Positions 48,447 through 60,850 of a DNA stretch of 64,000 nucleotides are shown in pieces. A program made the position numbers and the translations under genes. The notes beneath the pieces are model-generated. The model searched no databases. It saw only the letters and a program-made list of their open reading frames with translations, and was not told the origin of the DNA. The number at the start of each line of letters is the position of its first letter. Position 1 is the first letter of the stretch. The DNA is taken from positions 186,001 through 250,000 of the forward strand of contig NZ_JACHFF010000003.1 in NCBI RefSeq assembly GCF_014207425.1, written 5' to 3'. Source of the stretch: Jeotgalicoccus coquinae. Its GTDB lineage: Bacteria > Bacillota > Bacilli > Staphylococcales > Salinicoccaceae.

Positions 48447-48988
48447 TGGCTAATATAAGTCAGAAATACGCCGGCGCACTGTACGAAGTTGCAGTTAAAC
48501 ACGACAGTCTTGAAAGCGTTAAAAATGATTTCTTTGAAGTAACTGAAGCAGCAGCTTCAGTAGAGAACTTTATCGACTTCATGGATAACCCTAAGATTAC
48601 CCGTGATAAAAGAACTGCAGCTGTGGAAGCAGCTTTCGGTGAAAGCGACAGACTTCTGTTAAATCTGCTGCGCATCCTGTCGGATAAAAAGCACATGTCG
48701 TTACTCGGAGAAATATATGAAGAGTTCTTATCATTGTATGATGAAGCTCACAACCAGGCACGTGTAACTGTAGAATCGGTTTACAAATTATCTGCTGAAG
48801 AGCTGGATCAGCTCGGTCAGATCTTTATCGATAAAACAGGTTATGAAAAACTGCTTATTACTAACACAATAAATGAAGAACTTATCGGCGGCGTACGCGT
48901 GCTGTTAGGTTCGAAAGTTTACGACGGTTCTGTCAGAAATCAGCTTGACGGAATCAGAAACAATTTTAAAGAACATACGAATAGCTAA
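48446..48988 (+). CDS. atpH: ATP synthase F1 subunit delta
   Basis: A 180-residue stator subunit joining F1 to the b dimer. The N-terminal ISQKYAGALYEVA helix and the C-terminal GGVRVLLGSKVYDGSVRNQL signature are clear. Its ATG shares a base with the atpF stop codon. Confidence 0.95.
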   Translation: MANISQKYAGALYEVAVKHDSLESVKNDFFEVTEAAASVENFIDFMDNPKITRDKRTAAVEAAFGESDRLLLNLLRILSDKKHMSLLGEIYEEFLSLYDEAHNQARVTVESVYKLSAEELDQLGQIFIDKTGYEKLLITNTINEELIGGVRVLLGSKVYDGSVRNQLDGIRNNFKEHTNS

Positions 48989-50512
<1,524 letters not shown>

Positions 50513-50530
50513 GAAGTAAGTAATTACTAA

Positions 50531-51418
<888 letters not shown>

Positions 51419-51439
51419 TTGAGATTAGGAGGAAATTAA

Positions 51440-52855
<1,416 letters not shown>

Positions 52856-52871
52856 AACGGGAGGGTAAAAC

Positions 52872-53276
52872 ATGGCAACAATTGCACTTGATGTAGTTAC
52901 TCCTAACGGTTCTGTTTTTCATGAAGATGATTGCGAAATCGCTATTCTTCAAACGAAGCAGGGTGAGCTTGGTGTAATGGCCGGTCATATTCCGACTGTA
53001 ACACCGCTTAAAATAGGTGTCCTTCGTGTTAAAATAAACGGTAAATTTGAATACCTGGCTGTTACTGAAGGGTTTGCAGAAATCAGACCTGAACAAATTA
53101 CAGTACTGGTGCAGGCTGCAGAGTTTTCAAAAGATATAGACTCGGAACGTGCAGAAGCTGCGAGAGCGAGAGCAGAAAGTCTGCTTCAGCAGTCGCAGGA
53201 TGAGCGCGTCGATACGTATCGTGCGGAACTTGCTTTACAGCGTGCGGTTAACCGTTTAGAAGTATCTAAATATTAA
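52872..53276 (+). CDS. atpC: ATP synthase F1 subunit epsilon
   Basis: A 134-residue subunit with an N-terminal beta-sandwich (LDVVTPNGSVFHEDD, GELGVMAGHIPTVTPL) and two C-terminal helices that can inhibit ATP hydrolysis. Last gene of the operon, followed by a terminator. Confidence 0.96.
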   Translation: MATIALDVVTPNGSVFHEDDCEIAILQTKQGELGVMAGHIPTVTPLKIGVLRVKINGKFEYLAVTEGFAEIRPEQITVLVQAAEFSKDIDSERAEAARARAESLLQQSQDERVDTYRAELALQRAVNRLEVSKY

Positions 53277-53284
53277 TTCAAACT

Positions 53285-53313
53285 AAAAGACTGGATTCTC
53301 CAGTCTTTTTTTT
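53285..53313 (+). terminator. Terminator of the atp operon
   Basis: AAAAGACTGGA (53285-53295) pairs perfectly with TCCAGTCTTTT (53299-53309), three-base loop, then TTTT. Confidence 0.92.
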
Positions 53314-53332
53314 ATCGAAAGGAGGAATTCTC

Positions 53333-53563
53333 ATGGGTTTTTCCCAATTCGCACTAATGCACATTATTCTTCATATTTTGTGTATCTCACTGGCCTTCTG
53401 GGTATTAAAAGGAATAAGGTTGGAAAGTTTATTTAATAAAGGTGAAGCCGGTAAAATCCGGCTGACGCTTATCCTGCTCAGTATCCTTCTCGGTACAGCG
53501 ATGAGCAACTTTATCATGGACATCTTCAGATATACTCAGGAAGCATCTCTTCTGTTCAGCTAA
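53333..53563 (+). CDS. ywzB: DUF1146 family membrane protein YwzB
   Basis: A 76-residue protein with two hydrophobic helices around a basic loop, containing [20 protein letters not shown] and [18 protein letters not shown]. Matches DUF1146/YwzB in length and in its conserved place between atpC and murA. AAAGGAGGAA precedes the ATG. Function unknown. Confidence 0.88.
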   Translation: MGFSQFALMHIILHILCISLAFWVLKGIRLESLFNKGEAGKIRLTLILLSILLGTAMSNFIMDIFRYTQEASLLFS

Positions 53564-53633
53564 TTGCTTTACAAGTGACGATGAAACACCGTATTATTGT
53601 AATGAATGGTATAGAGAAATATGGAGTGAGAAG

Positions 53634-54926
53634 ATGGAAAAGATTATTGTTAAAGGCGGCCGAAAGCTGTCGGGTTCTGTAGAAATTGAAGGAGCCAAAA
53701 ATGCAGTATTGCCAATATTGGCAGCTTCGCTGCTGGCTGGCGAAGGACAATCAATAATTAAAAATGTACCCGAATTATCAGATGTAAATACATTAACAAA
53801 ATTAATTACTACACTCGGTGCAGAAGCATCGGCAGAAAAAAATAGTGTTGTTATCGATGCGAGCGGAGAACTGAATTGTGTCGCACCTTATGAATTAGTC
53901 AGTAAAATGCGTGCAAGCATGCTTGTCATGGGACCGTTATTAAGCCGTTACGGCTATTGTAATATTGCTATGCCGGGAGGTTGTGCAATCGGATCACGTC
54001 CTATTGAACAGCACATCAAAGGTCTTGAAAAAATGGGCGCTTCATTCGAGCAGGCAGCAGGCTATATAGAAGGTAAGGTTGAAGGACGTCTTCAGGGAGC
54101 AAAAATTCATATGGATTTCCCGAGTGTCGGAGCAACTCAAAACTTAATGATGGCAGCGAGTCTTGCCGAAGGTACAACGCACATTGAAAATGCTGCGATG
54201 GAACCTGAAATTACGGATCTTGCAAACTATATTAACTCAATGGGCGGACGCGTTATCGGAGCAGGTACGGGACATGTTAAGATTGTCGGTGTTGAAAAAC
54301 TGCACGGTGCAGAACACGACGTTATACCGGACCGTATTGAAGCAGGCACATTTATGATTGCCGGTGCGATTACACGCAGTGAAATACTGTTAAAGAACGT
54401 TGTAATTGAGCATTTGTCGGCGGTAGTATCAAAGCTTGAAGAAGTCGGAGTCCGTTTTGTCGAGGAAGGCAACGATGTGAGAGTTATTCCGTCGGAAGAA
54501 TATAAGCCGACAGATCTTAAAACTATGCCTCACCCGGGATTCCCGACAGATATGCAGAGTCAGATGATGGCACTGTTAACGACTATTGAAGGTACGAGTA
54601 TTGTTACTGAAACAATTTTTGAAAACCGTTTTATGCACGTCAGAGAATTTTCAGCGATGAATGCAAATATTTCACTTGAAGATAATCATGCAGTTATTCG
54701 CGGCGGCAGTCAGCTGTACGGAGCAACAGTCCGTGCATCGGATTTACGCGCGGGTGCAGCACTTGTGCTTGCAGGTCTTGCAGCAGAAGGTTATACTACT
54801 GTAACTGAACTTCAGCATCTGGACCGCGGATATGTCCGGTTCCATGAAAAACTGAAAGCACTTGGTGCTGATATTGAACGCGTGAACGACAGTGCGTCTG
54901 ATAAGCATTTGGTGACATCAAAGTAA
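53634..54926 (+). CDS. murA: UDP-N-acetylglucosamine 1-carboxyvinyltransferase, MurA paralogue
   Basis: A 430-residue EPT-family enzyme, the main staphylococcal MurA by position after ywzB. Catalytic cysteine C117 lies in [15 protein letters not shown]; substrate loop [15 protein letters not shown] near residue 20. It catalyses the same reaction as MurZ at 34533, and both retain the fosfomycin-sensitive cysteine. GGAGTGAGA precedes the ATG. Confidence 0.96.
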   Translation: MEKIIVKGGRKLSGSVEIEGAKNAVLPILAASLLAGEGQSIIKNVPELSDVNTLTKLITTLGAEASAEKNSVVIDASGELNCVAPYELVSKMRASMLVMGPLLSRYGYCNIAMPGGCAIGSRPIEQHIKGLEKMGASFEQAAGYIEGKVEGRLQGAKIHMDFPSVGATQNLMMAASLAEGTTHIENAAMEPEITDLANYINSMGGRVIGAGTGHVKIVGVEKLHGAEHDVIPDRIEAGTFMIAGAITRSEILLKNVVIEHLSAVVSKLEEVGVRFVEEGNDVRVIPSEEYKPTDLKTMPHPGFPTDMQSQMMALLTTIEGTSIVTETIFENRFMHVREFSAMNANISLEDNHAVIRGGSQLYGATVRASDLRAGAALVLAGLAAEGYTTVTELQHLDRGYVRFHEKLKALGADIERVNDSASDKHLVTSK

Positions 54927-54938
54927 AGGGGTAATACT

Positions 54939-55127
54939 ATGGCAGAACAACAACAGAAAATCGTTCACCGTAGATTCCCATTGTTAGTTAGAATTCTATT
55001 GTTTTTCTACGTTGCAATCGTCCTTGTCTTTTTAGGATTGATGATTGGCTTCGGCATACTGGATAATCCTTTTGGGGTTTTCCGTATTGAAACGTGGGAA
55101 CATATCATTAACTTAACCAGGGGTTGA
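54939..55127 (+). CDS. EpuA-like small membrane protein
   Basis: A 62-residue protein: basic N-terminus ([13 protein letters not shown]), a single long hydrophobic helix (about 17-42) and a short extracellular tail containing [16 protein letters not shown]. This matches the EpuA family, often labelled DNA-directed RNA polymerase subunit beta in databases although it is a one-helix membrane protein. AAAGGGG precedes the ATG; fabZ follows after eight bases. Confidence 0.8.
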   Translation: MAEQQQKIVHRRFPLLVRILLFFYVAIVLVFLGLMIGFGILDNPFGVFRIETWEHIINLTRG

Positions 55128-55135
55128 CGACAGAC

Positions 55136-55576
55136 ATGCTGACATATGATCAGATTAAAGCAATAATACCACACCGTCCGCCGTTCTTACTTATTGACAG
55201 AATTACAGAAGTAGAACCGGGCAAAAGTTGTAAAGGTATCAAACAGGTATCCGGAAACGAACCTTTCTTTGAAGGGCATTTCCCGGACTATGCTGTTATG
55301 CCTGGAGTACTGATAGTGGAATCACTTGCGCAGGTAGGTGCTGTTGCATTGCTGCAGCAGGAAGAATTTAAAGGGAAACTCGCGTTTTTTGCAGGCATTG
55401 ATAAATGCCGGTTCAAAAAACAGGTAACACCGGGTGACACACTGGAACTTTCAGTGGAGATTACTAAACTCCGCGGACCAATCGGTAAAGGCTGGGCAGT
55501 TGCAACTGTCGATGGACAGGTTGCATGCCAGTGCGAAATTACATTTGCAATTTCAGATATTAAAACAGGTGAGTAA
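55136..55576 (+). CDS. fabZ: 3-hydroxyacyl-ACP dehydratase FabZ
   Basis: A 146-residue hotdog-fold enzyme that dehydrates beta-hydroxyacyl-ACP in fatty acid synthesis. The catalytic His is in [14 protein letters not shown] and Glu in [11 protein letters not shown]; the N-terminus [14 protein letters not shown] is typical. The frame opens with TTG at 55124, but AGGGGTTGA spaces correctly for ATG 55136, which matches Bacillus FabZ. Confidence 0.95.
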   Translation: MLTYDQIKAIIPHRPPFLLIDRITEVEPGKSCKGIKQVSGNEPFFEGHFPDYAVMPGVLIVESLAQVGAVALLQQEEFKGKLAFFAGIDKCRFKKQVTPGDTLELSVEITKLRGPIGKGWAVATVDGQVACQCEITFAISDIKTGE

Positions 55577-55577
55577 T

Positions 55578-55617
55578 AAAAAAGCTGTAAATCATAATTT
55601 GATTTACAGCTTTTTTC
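55578..55617. terminator. Bidirectional terminator between fabZ and ywpF
   Basis: A 16-bp perfect stem ending AAATCA/TGATTT (about 55579-55594 with 55600-55615) with A- and T-runs on opposite flanks serves both convergent genes. Confidence 0.9.
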
Positions 55618-56048
55618 TATTCTGTTTTATCTTCTTTTCTAAAGTCATCTTTTGACTCCATGCGCGAATTGAACTCATTGATCAGTGCCGTGCCTTCGTA
55701 ACCCTCTTTAACAAGGAACTCAAGCAGCTCTTCTGCGTAGTTCGGTCCCTGCATGATAATAGAACCTTTAAAGACGACAGAAATCATATCATCCATCTGA
55801 TTGATATCCATCAGTTCAGCTGAAAACTTGGCAGGTGCGTTTGACGGACGTGTAATCGTCACCATCATTTCAAGCAGACTGCCTTTCAGCTTTTCTAAAA
55901 TGGAAGCAAGATCCCCGTCTGTTACTATTTCAATAATCCACGGATTGTCACCATGCTCCATATTAATAATAACTCCGTCTTTTACTTCCGGCACGATAAA
56001 GTTCTGTTCCTGAATAATTTTCATATCAATTACTTTAAACGATTTCAT
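55617..56048 (-). CDS. ywpF: YwpF-like protein
   Basis: A 143-residue protein of the YwpF family, beginning KSFKVIDMKII and containing DGVIINMEHGDNPWIIE and DDMISVVFKGSIIM, as in Bacillus YwpF and the staphylococcal homologue next to ssb. No enzymatic motif is known. AAGGAGCAGG selects ATG 56048 over the earlier in-frame start at 56078. It is convergent with fabZ and divergent from ssb. Confidence 0.85.
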   Translation of the reverse strand: MKSFKVIDMKIIQEQNFIVPEVKDGVIINMEHGDNPWIIEIVTDGDLASILEKLKGSLLEMMVTITRPSNAPAKFSAELMDINQMDDMISVVFKGSIIMQGPNYAEELLEFLVKEGYEGTALINEFNSRMESKDDFRKEDKTE

Positions 56049-56209
56049 AGTTGCCTGCTCCTTTTTAACAAAGTACAAAATTAAATTATTTGCAGATGAA
56101 AATCCCCGGTATTTAAAAAAGTGTTAATTTTTAATTATGTATTTCCCATTATTGTATTATATATCACCCTGAAATGAAATTATTGTCTTTTGCAGAAAAT
56201 TTATTCAGG

Positions 56210-56224
56210 GATTACATTGTAATC
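56210..56224. promoter_or_regulatory. Palindromic operator-like site before ssb
   Basis: GATTACATTGTAATC is a perfect dyad around one base, immediately upstream of the ssb ribosome binding site. Its inner 13 bases are the exact reverse complement of those at 10937-10949. Confidence 0.5.
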
Positions 56225-56243
56225 AGGAAGGGGGTGATATTGA

Positions 56244-56801
56244 ATGATGAACAAAGTATTGCTTGTCGGCGAACTGGTCAGTAATAATGTGATTGCAAAA
56301 AATGCGCAGGGAAGTGTCAATGCATTTATCATAGCGACAGTCCGCGTGCCGAAAGATACGCGGCGTGATAAGGAAGTGCATTTCCTGTACTGCAAGGCGT
56401 TCGGTAAAAGTATCCCGGGTGTGCTTGACGAAGCGAAGAACGGTGACATTTTATGTGTCAGCGGCCAGCTCGCAACTACATCTTTTACGAAAAAAGACGG
56501 CTCAAGGGAATACCGCATGGAAATATGGGCAGAGAGCATAAAACATGTACCGGATAAGATCCGTGAACGCACTGATATATCAAATCCGTCCCGCTTAATT
56601 GAACAGGCAGTACATCATTATAATATTAATGAATCGCTTGGCGAGAAGTATGTACATACACTCAGCCAGGAACAGTCAGAACCGAAAACCGAAAAAGAAA
56701 AGCATATTGAAATCATTTCAAATCTCGTTGATGAAAAAGACTCTGGCGGCACGAAAGACAAAACTGCTTCTGACGACAATAAGGAAAAAGTTTTAGCCTG
56801 A
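56244..56801 (+). CDS. ssb: Single-stranded DNA-binding protein, SsbB-like with long tail
   Basis: A 185-residue protein with an OB fold in residues 1-107 (MNKVLLVGELV...; EVHFLYCKAFGKS; YRMEIWAESIKHV). The C-terminal 75 residues are charged (Glu/Lys rich) and end NKEKVLA, without the acidic DDDIPF-type tip that recruits repair and replication partners. This and its place next to ywpF point to the SsbB (natural competence) class rather than the replicative SSB. GGAAGGGGGTGA precedes two adjacent ATG codons (56244, 56247). Confidence 0.85.
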   Translation: MMNKVLLVGELVSNNVIAKNAQGSVNAFIIATVRVPKDTRRDKEVHFLYCKAFGKSIPGVLDEAKNGDILCVSGQLATTSFTKKDGSREYRMEIWAESIKHVPDKIRERTDISNPSRLIEQAVHHYNINESLGEKYVHTLSQEQSEPKTEKEKHIEIISNLVDEKDSGGTKDKTASDDNKEKVLA

Positions 56802-56857
56802 CAGATAAGATTACCCTCTTGAACTGTGCTCTGCACCCATTCATTCTCACACACATT

Positions 56858-56900
56858 AGCATACTGATGACCAGCTGCGGTTTATCGGTATGCTTTTTAA
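56858..56900 (+). terminator. Terminator of ssb
   Basis: AGCATACTGAT (56858-56868) pairs with ATCGGTATGCT (56884-56894) with one G-T pair, followed by TTTTAAT. Confidence 0.75.
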
Positions 56901-56949
56901 TATTTTAAAAAACAGTTTTTTTACAGCAGTTGTTTTTATGTTACGAATG

Positions 56950-56963
56950 ACAGACTAGTCTGT
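56950..56963. promoter_or_regulatory. Perfect palindrome, TetR-operator-like
   Basis: ACAGACTAGTCTGT is a perfect 14-bp palindrome with the GACTAGTC core common in TetR-family operators. It sits between a possible TTACGA and TATCAT pair. No TetR gene is in the window. The rest of the 450-base gap between ssb and the hydrolase gene holds the ssb terminator, this site and the hydrolase promoter. Confidence 0.5.
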
Positions 56964-57100
56964 ATCATCAAACTATCTTTACAGATTCTTTATAAAGTAC
57001 GGTACAGCCATGTTTTTATAAAAAATATGGAAGCTCCCGGAAACTGTATCATACATGAATTAAGCGCTGTGTAATATATCGCGTCATTTAGAAATGAGTT

Positions 57101-57139
57101 TGTAACAAACTTGTAAAGTAAGGGCACTCTTTTTATATT
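57101..57139 (+). promoter_or_regulatory. WalR box and promoter of the wall hydrolase
   Basis: TGTAAC (57101-57106), five bases, TGTAAA (57112-57117) is a perfect WalR (YycF) direct repeat. TTGTAA (57111-57116) and TATATT (57134-57139) with 17-bp spacing form a promoter overlapping the second half-site; another TATAAT lies at 57169-57174. WalKR controls sceD/isaA-type hydrolases in staphylococci. Confidence 0.75.
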
Positions 57140-57258
57140 GCTGTAACCTATGAAAAGTAATTATCGTCTATAATGTGAAACAGTGATAACAAACGCGACG
57201 ACTTAATCAGTCGTAAAATACATTATATAAGTAAATTATTTTTGGAGGAATTTCAATT

Positions 57259-58101
57259 ATGAAGAAAGTTTTAGCTTTAGGTGCAGCAGTTGCTGTGTCA
57301 ACAACAATTGCGTACAGTGCAGAGGCAGCATCTCATACAGTAGAATCAGGAGACTCACTTTGGACTCTTGCTGAAGAAAATAACGTAACTATCGAATCTA
57401 TTAAAAAAGAAAACAAATTAACTTCTGATGTTATCGTTCCGGGTCAGATTATTGAAATCGGCGAGAAGGAAGAAAAAGAAGAAGTTAAAGAAGATAAAGA
57501 AGACAAAAAAGAAGAAACTAAAGTTTATACAATCGAAGCAGGCGATACATTATTTGAAATCGCAGTAGAATTTGATGTAACAGTTGCAGACCTTAAAGAG
57601 TGGAACAACTTATCATCAGATATTATCTTTGCAGGTAAAGAACTAATCGTTTCAGGTGATGCAGTTAAAGCGGCAACTCCGGTAGAAGAAGCTCCGGCTG
57701 TAGAAACTGAAACAGAAACTGCACAAGCTCCAGCTCAGGAAGAAACAGAAGAAACATACGAAGAGCCTGCACAAACTCCAGCTCAGGAACCAGTTAAACA
57801 GGAACCTGCACAACAGCCGGTTCAGCAGCAGCAGGCACAAAACGTGAGCACAAGCTCGAACACTAACAGCGGTTTAAACTGGGGTGCTTTAGCAGCATGT
57901 GAATCAGGCGGCAACCCAAGCGTTGTAAGTTCAAACGGTTTATACCACGGTCTTTACCAGTTTGATGCTCAAACTTGGCAGTCAGTAGGCGGATCTGGTG
58001 TAGCATCTAATGCATCAGCAGCTGAACAGACTCAAAGAGCACAAAAGCTTTATGATTCAAGAGGTTCATCACCATGGCCTGTATGTGGTGCAAGACTGTA
58101 A
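57259..58101 (+). CDS. LysM and SceD-type transglycosylase wall hydrolase
   Basis: A 280-residue secreted protein: signal peptide (1 to about 24, ending AEA), LysM 1 (25-67, SHTVESGDSLWTLAEENNVT), a charged Lys/Glu linker, LysM 2 (93-136, VYTIEAGDTLFEIAVEFDVT), a Pro/Glu/Gln-rich spacer (145-200) and a C-terminal lytic-transglycosylase-like domain (about 206-280) with WGALAACESGGNPSVV and the HGLYQFDAQTWQSVGG block. The latter is the SceD/IsaA domain, related to Rpf, with catalytic Glu in CESGG. It likely cleaves peptidoglycan glycan strands. TTGGAGGAA precedes the ATG. Confidence 0.9.
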   Translation: MKKVLALGAAVAVSTTIAYSAEAASHTVESGDSLWTLAEENNVTIESIKKENKLTSDVIVPGQIIEIGEKEEKEEVKEDKEDKKEETKVYTIEAGDTLFEIAVEFDVTVADLKEWNNLSSDIIFAGKELIVSGDAVKAATPVEEAPAVETETETAQAPAQEETEETYEEPAQTPAQEPVKQEPAQQPVQQQQAQNVSTSSNTNSGLNWGALAACESGGNPSVVSSNGLYHGLYQFDAQTWQSVGGSGVASNASAAEQTQRAQKLYDSRGSSPWPVCGARL

Positions 58102-58118
58102 TATCAATATAATTTTCG

Positions 58119-58150
58119 AAGGCCGGGACAAAAGTCCCGGCCTTTTTTGT
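58119..58150 (+). terminator. Terminator of the wall hydrolase gene
   Basis: AAGGCCGGGAC (58119-58129) pairs perfectly with GTCCCGGCCTT (58134-58144), tetraloop AAAA, then TTTT. Confidence 0.93.
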
Positions 58151-58200
58151 GTTGAAACGGATATGGTAAAATTAAAGTGATAACAGGGAGGGGTCATAAA

Positions 58201-59076
58201 ATGCTGGAACTTAAAAATGTCACAAAATATTTTGGGAAAGTGCGTGCTGCAGAGAATATTTCCTTTGCCTTGAACAAGGGAGAAGTATTTGGTTTTATCG
58301 GCCCGAACGGTGCAGGAAAATCGACGACGATACGGATGATTATCGGCGCGCTGAAGCCGACGCATGGAGAAATAGAATATGCAGGCGGCAATATAAAGAA
58401 AGATAAAAAGTATATTGAAAATATTGCCTATGTCCCGGGGGATGTTAATCTGTGGGGCAATCTGACAGGTGAAGAAGTTATCAACTTTATGATGAAAACT
58501 CGAAAGTTTAAAAATACCGATGAAAAGCTGCGTCTCATTGAAAAGTTCAAGCTGGACGGCAGAAAAAAATGTAAGACGTATTCAAAAGGGAACAGGCAGA
58601 AAGTGGCACTGATCAGTGCATTTCTAAGCGATGCGGAGCTTTTAATATTTGACGAGCCGACAACAGGACTGGATCCGCTGATGGAACGAGTCTTTCACGA
58701 GGAAGTAATAAAAGCAAAAGAGGCAGGAAAGACCATTCTGCTGTCGAGCCATATTCTGTCGGAAGTGGAAAAGCTCGCTGACCGGATTGCGATTATACGT
58801 GACGGTAAAATTATTGAATCCGGCAGCTTAAAAGAACTGCGCCATATTACCCGGATGGAATATATTATCGAGACGGCTGATGATATTACCGCCTTAAAAC
58901 ATCGTGACTTCGTGCATGAATTTACCGAGTCGGATGACGGTTATCATCTGTTTATTGATAATGACAGGGTGCCGGAATTTCTGAAGTATTTAAAACTGTA
59001 TAACCTTAAAAACTTAACAACTGCACCGCCGCGGCTGGAAGATATTTTTATGCGCTATTACGAAGGTGCTGAATGA
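58201..59076 (+). CDS. ABC-2 type exporter ATP-binding protein
   Basis: A 291-residue ATPase with Walker A GPNGAGKSTTIR, an unusual signature region YSKGNRQKVALISA, Walker B LLIFDEPTTGLDP and switch His in LLSSHILSEVEKLADR, followed by a regulatory C-terminal domain (225-291). Resembles ATPases of antibiotic or polyketide exporters. GGAGGGG selects ATG 58201. Its stop overlaps the permease start in ATGA. Confidence 0.88.
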   Translation: MLELKNVTKYFGKVRAAENISFALNKGEVFGFIGPNGAGKSTTIRMIIGALKPTHGEIEYAGGNIKKDKKYIENIAYVPGDVNLWGNLTGEEVINFMMKTRKFKNTDEKLRLIEKFKLDGRKKCKTYSKGNRQKVALISAFLSDAELLIFDEPTTGLDPLMERVFHEEVIKAKEAGKTILLSSHILSEVEKLADRIAIIRDGKIIESGSLKELRHITRMEYIIETADDITALKHRDFVHEFTESDDGYHLFIDNDRVPEFLKYLKLYNLKNLTTAPPRLEDIFMRYYEGAE

Positions 59077-60638
59077 TGTATTTTAAAATGCTGATGAAAA
59101 ATCTGAGGCTGAAATCAGCGCTTTGGATAATTGCACTGTGCGGTCTGTCACTGGCTGTGCCGCCGGTGTTTGACGGTCTCTACAGTACGGCTGGAGAACG
59201 GGAAGGCATGAAAATGACAGTCGATAATGCTGCAATGACTGCAATGATTGGTCCTGTACCTGACGGAGATTATACAACTGCTGTTATGTTCGGTCATCAG
59301 ATGCTGTTGTTTATGGCGCTGTTTCACGGTCTCTTTAGTATTTTAATCGCTAACGGCATCGCCCGGAAAGCTGAAGATACGGGACTCACTGAATATGTAC
59401 TCAGCGCAGGCATCGGCAAAAAGACGATTGTGTCCTCTCAGCTGATGATCGGTGCAGTGATTAATCTGCTGGTCTTTATTATATTATTCGGCGGTTTAAG
59501 TTTATATAATATCGACGGGCTGTCGCTGATTGGCAACTTATACTATGCGCTTGGACTTGCGATGTTCGGACTTCTGTTTTTCGTTATGACAATGGTTCTC
59601 GGTAATTTATTCGACAGCGGAGATATGACATTCGGTGTTTCGCTTTCGCTGCTGCTCGTATTTTATTTATACCGTGCAGTGACTGACGTTGCAGATACAG
59701 CTTATTCTGCAGCATCACCGTATCACTGGCTGTCGCGGATTGAAGTGTACGGAGCGAATAACGGATTATGGCTGCTGCCGTTCATAGTTATTTTACTGCT
59801 TGTCGTACTCAGCTATATGCTGTTTATCAAACGTGACCTTGGAGACAGTTATATAAAAACAGGTAAAGAAAAACGTTTGAGAAATATTAACAGCTATCCT
59901 AAGCTCGCATTCATTAATATGAGAGTGCTGATAATCAGCTGGCTGATTGGTCTGTTTATTGCCGGCTTGTCTTACGGATCCGTATTCGGCGACCTTGAGA
60001 GTCTGATTGGGGAAAATGATATGCTCCGTGAAGCGCTCGGCAGCAATAACGCAGCTGAGTTCTTTATCAGCATGCTGTTTGTTATTTCGGCATTGTTATC
60101 TGCAGCGCCTGCTCTGATGATTAACGGACGTATGCTTGCTGAAGAAAAAACGGGACGGCTGGAAGTAATGAATTCAGGAACACTTAACAGGAAACTGTCT
60201 CGCGGAACAGTGTTTGCGACTCATTATATGTACGGACTTGCAGCAGCGGTATCCGCATTTGTGCTGACAGTACTCGGCATGTATCTGGCAAGTATGAATG
60301 TCGATGATTTGAGTATTACTGTTAACGACTACCTGCTGTCGGCTGTAAATTACAGTGCGGGTATTGTCTTTACGGTTGGAGTATCGGCGCTGTTTGCAGG
60401 TATTTCGAAGAAATTTCATATTACTGCATGGCTGTACGTTACCTATGTGTTTTTTGCGAACTACTTCGGTGTGCTATTAAATATCGATGATATTTATTTA
60501 ATGCTCAGTCCGTTTCATTATTTAAGCGAGATGCCGCATGAAAGTATGGACATTCCGGCAGTGCTTATTATTACGGTACTCGGCTTTGTTATGGCACTGA
60601 TCGGTGCAGCAGTATTTAAGCGCCGCAATCTGCTTTGA
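59073..60638 (+). CDS. ABC-2 type exporter permease, two-half membrane protein
   Basis: A 521-residue polytopic protein with about twelve hydrophobic segments in two repeats (TGLTEYVLSAGIGKKTI in the first half, KTGRLEVMNSGTLNRKLSRG in the second mark the equivalent cytoplasmic loops). It matches the family annotated as putative exporters of polyketide antibiotics. Together with the upstream ATPase it should form a complete exporter; the cargo is unknown. It lies between the wall hydrolase and the thiamine genes, where S. aureus has no such pair as far as I recall. Confidence 0.82.
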   Translation: MMYFKMLMKNLRLKSALWIIALCGLSLAVPPVFDGLYSTAGEREGMKMTVDNAAMTAMIGPVPDGDYTTAVMFGHQMLLFMALFHGLFSILIANGIARKAEDTGLTEYVLSAGIGKKTIVSSQLMIGAVINLLVFIILFGGLSLYNIDGLSLIGNLYYALGLAMFGLLFFVMTMVLGNLFDSGDMTFGVSLSLLLVFYLYRAVTDVADTAYSAASPYHWLSRIEVYGANNGLWLLPFIVILLLVVLSYMLFIKRDLGDSYIKTGKEKRLRNINSYPKLAFINMRVLIISWLIGLFIAGLSYGSVFGDLESLIGENDMLREALGSNNAAEFFISMLFVISALLSAAPALMINGRMLAEEKTGRLEVMNSGTLNRKLSRGTVFATHYMYGLAAAVSAFVLTVLGMYLASMNVDDLSITVNDYLLSAVNYSAGIVFTVGVSALFAGISKKFHITAWLYVTYVFFANYFGVLLNIDDIYLMLSPFHYLSEMPHESMDIPAVLIITVLGFVMALIGAAVFKRRNLL

Positions 60639-60689
60639 CAGCAGAATGAAATGTGATAGGCTTATGTTATTAAAAAGAATAAGAAATCC

Positions 60690-60772
60690 ACTGGGGGCGC
60701 CGATAAGGCTGAGATAGCGCATGCTTGTCCCTTTTCACCTGATCCAGGTTATGCTGGCGTAGGGAAGTGAAG
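60690..60772 (+). promoter_or_regulatory. TPP riboswitch
   Basis: The THI-box is unmistakable: GGGGGCG, CTGAGATAG, CCTTTTCACCTGATC and CAGGTTATGCTGGCGTAGGG in order. It senses thiamine pyrophosphate and controls the thiDME operon downstream. Confidence 0.97.
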
Positions 60773-60804
60773 ATGATGACAGGTATTTTTCTGAAACCAT
60801 TCTG

Positions 60805-60832
60805 CCCACTTCGCCGGAAGTGGGTTTTTTAA
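60805..60832 (+). terminator. Riboswitch-controlled terminator before thiD
   Basis: CCCACTT (60805-60811) pairs with AAGTGGG (60818-60824) and a T-run follows; expected to form when TPP is bound. Confidence 0.88.
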
Positions 60833-60850
60833 TTACAGGGGGACATATTA

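Noticed and set aside
56211-56224. Transcription terminator before ssb
   Set aside because: The dyad is short, has no T-run and abuts the ribosome binding site, so an operator is likelier than a terminator.
58201-60638. Horizontally acquired island
   Set aside because: Codon use and composition look like the neighbours and there are no repeats, integrase or tRNA at its borders.
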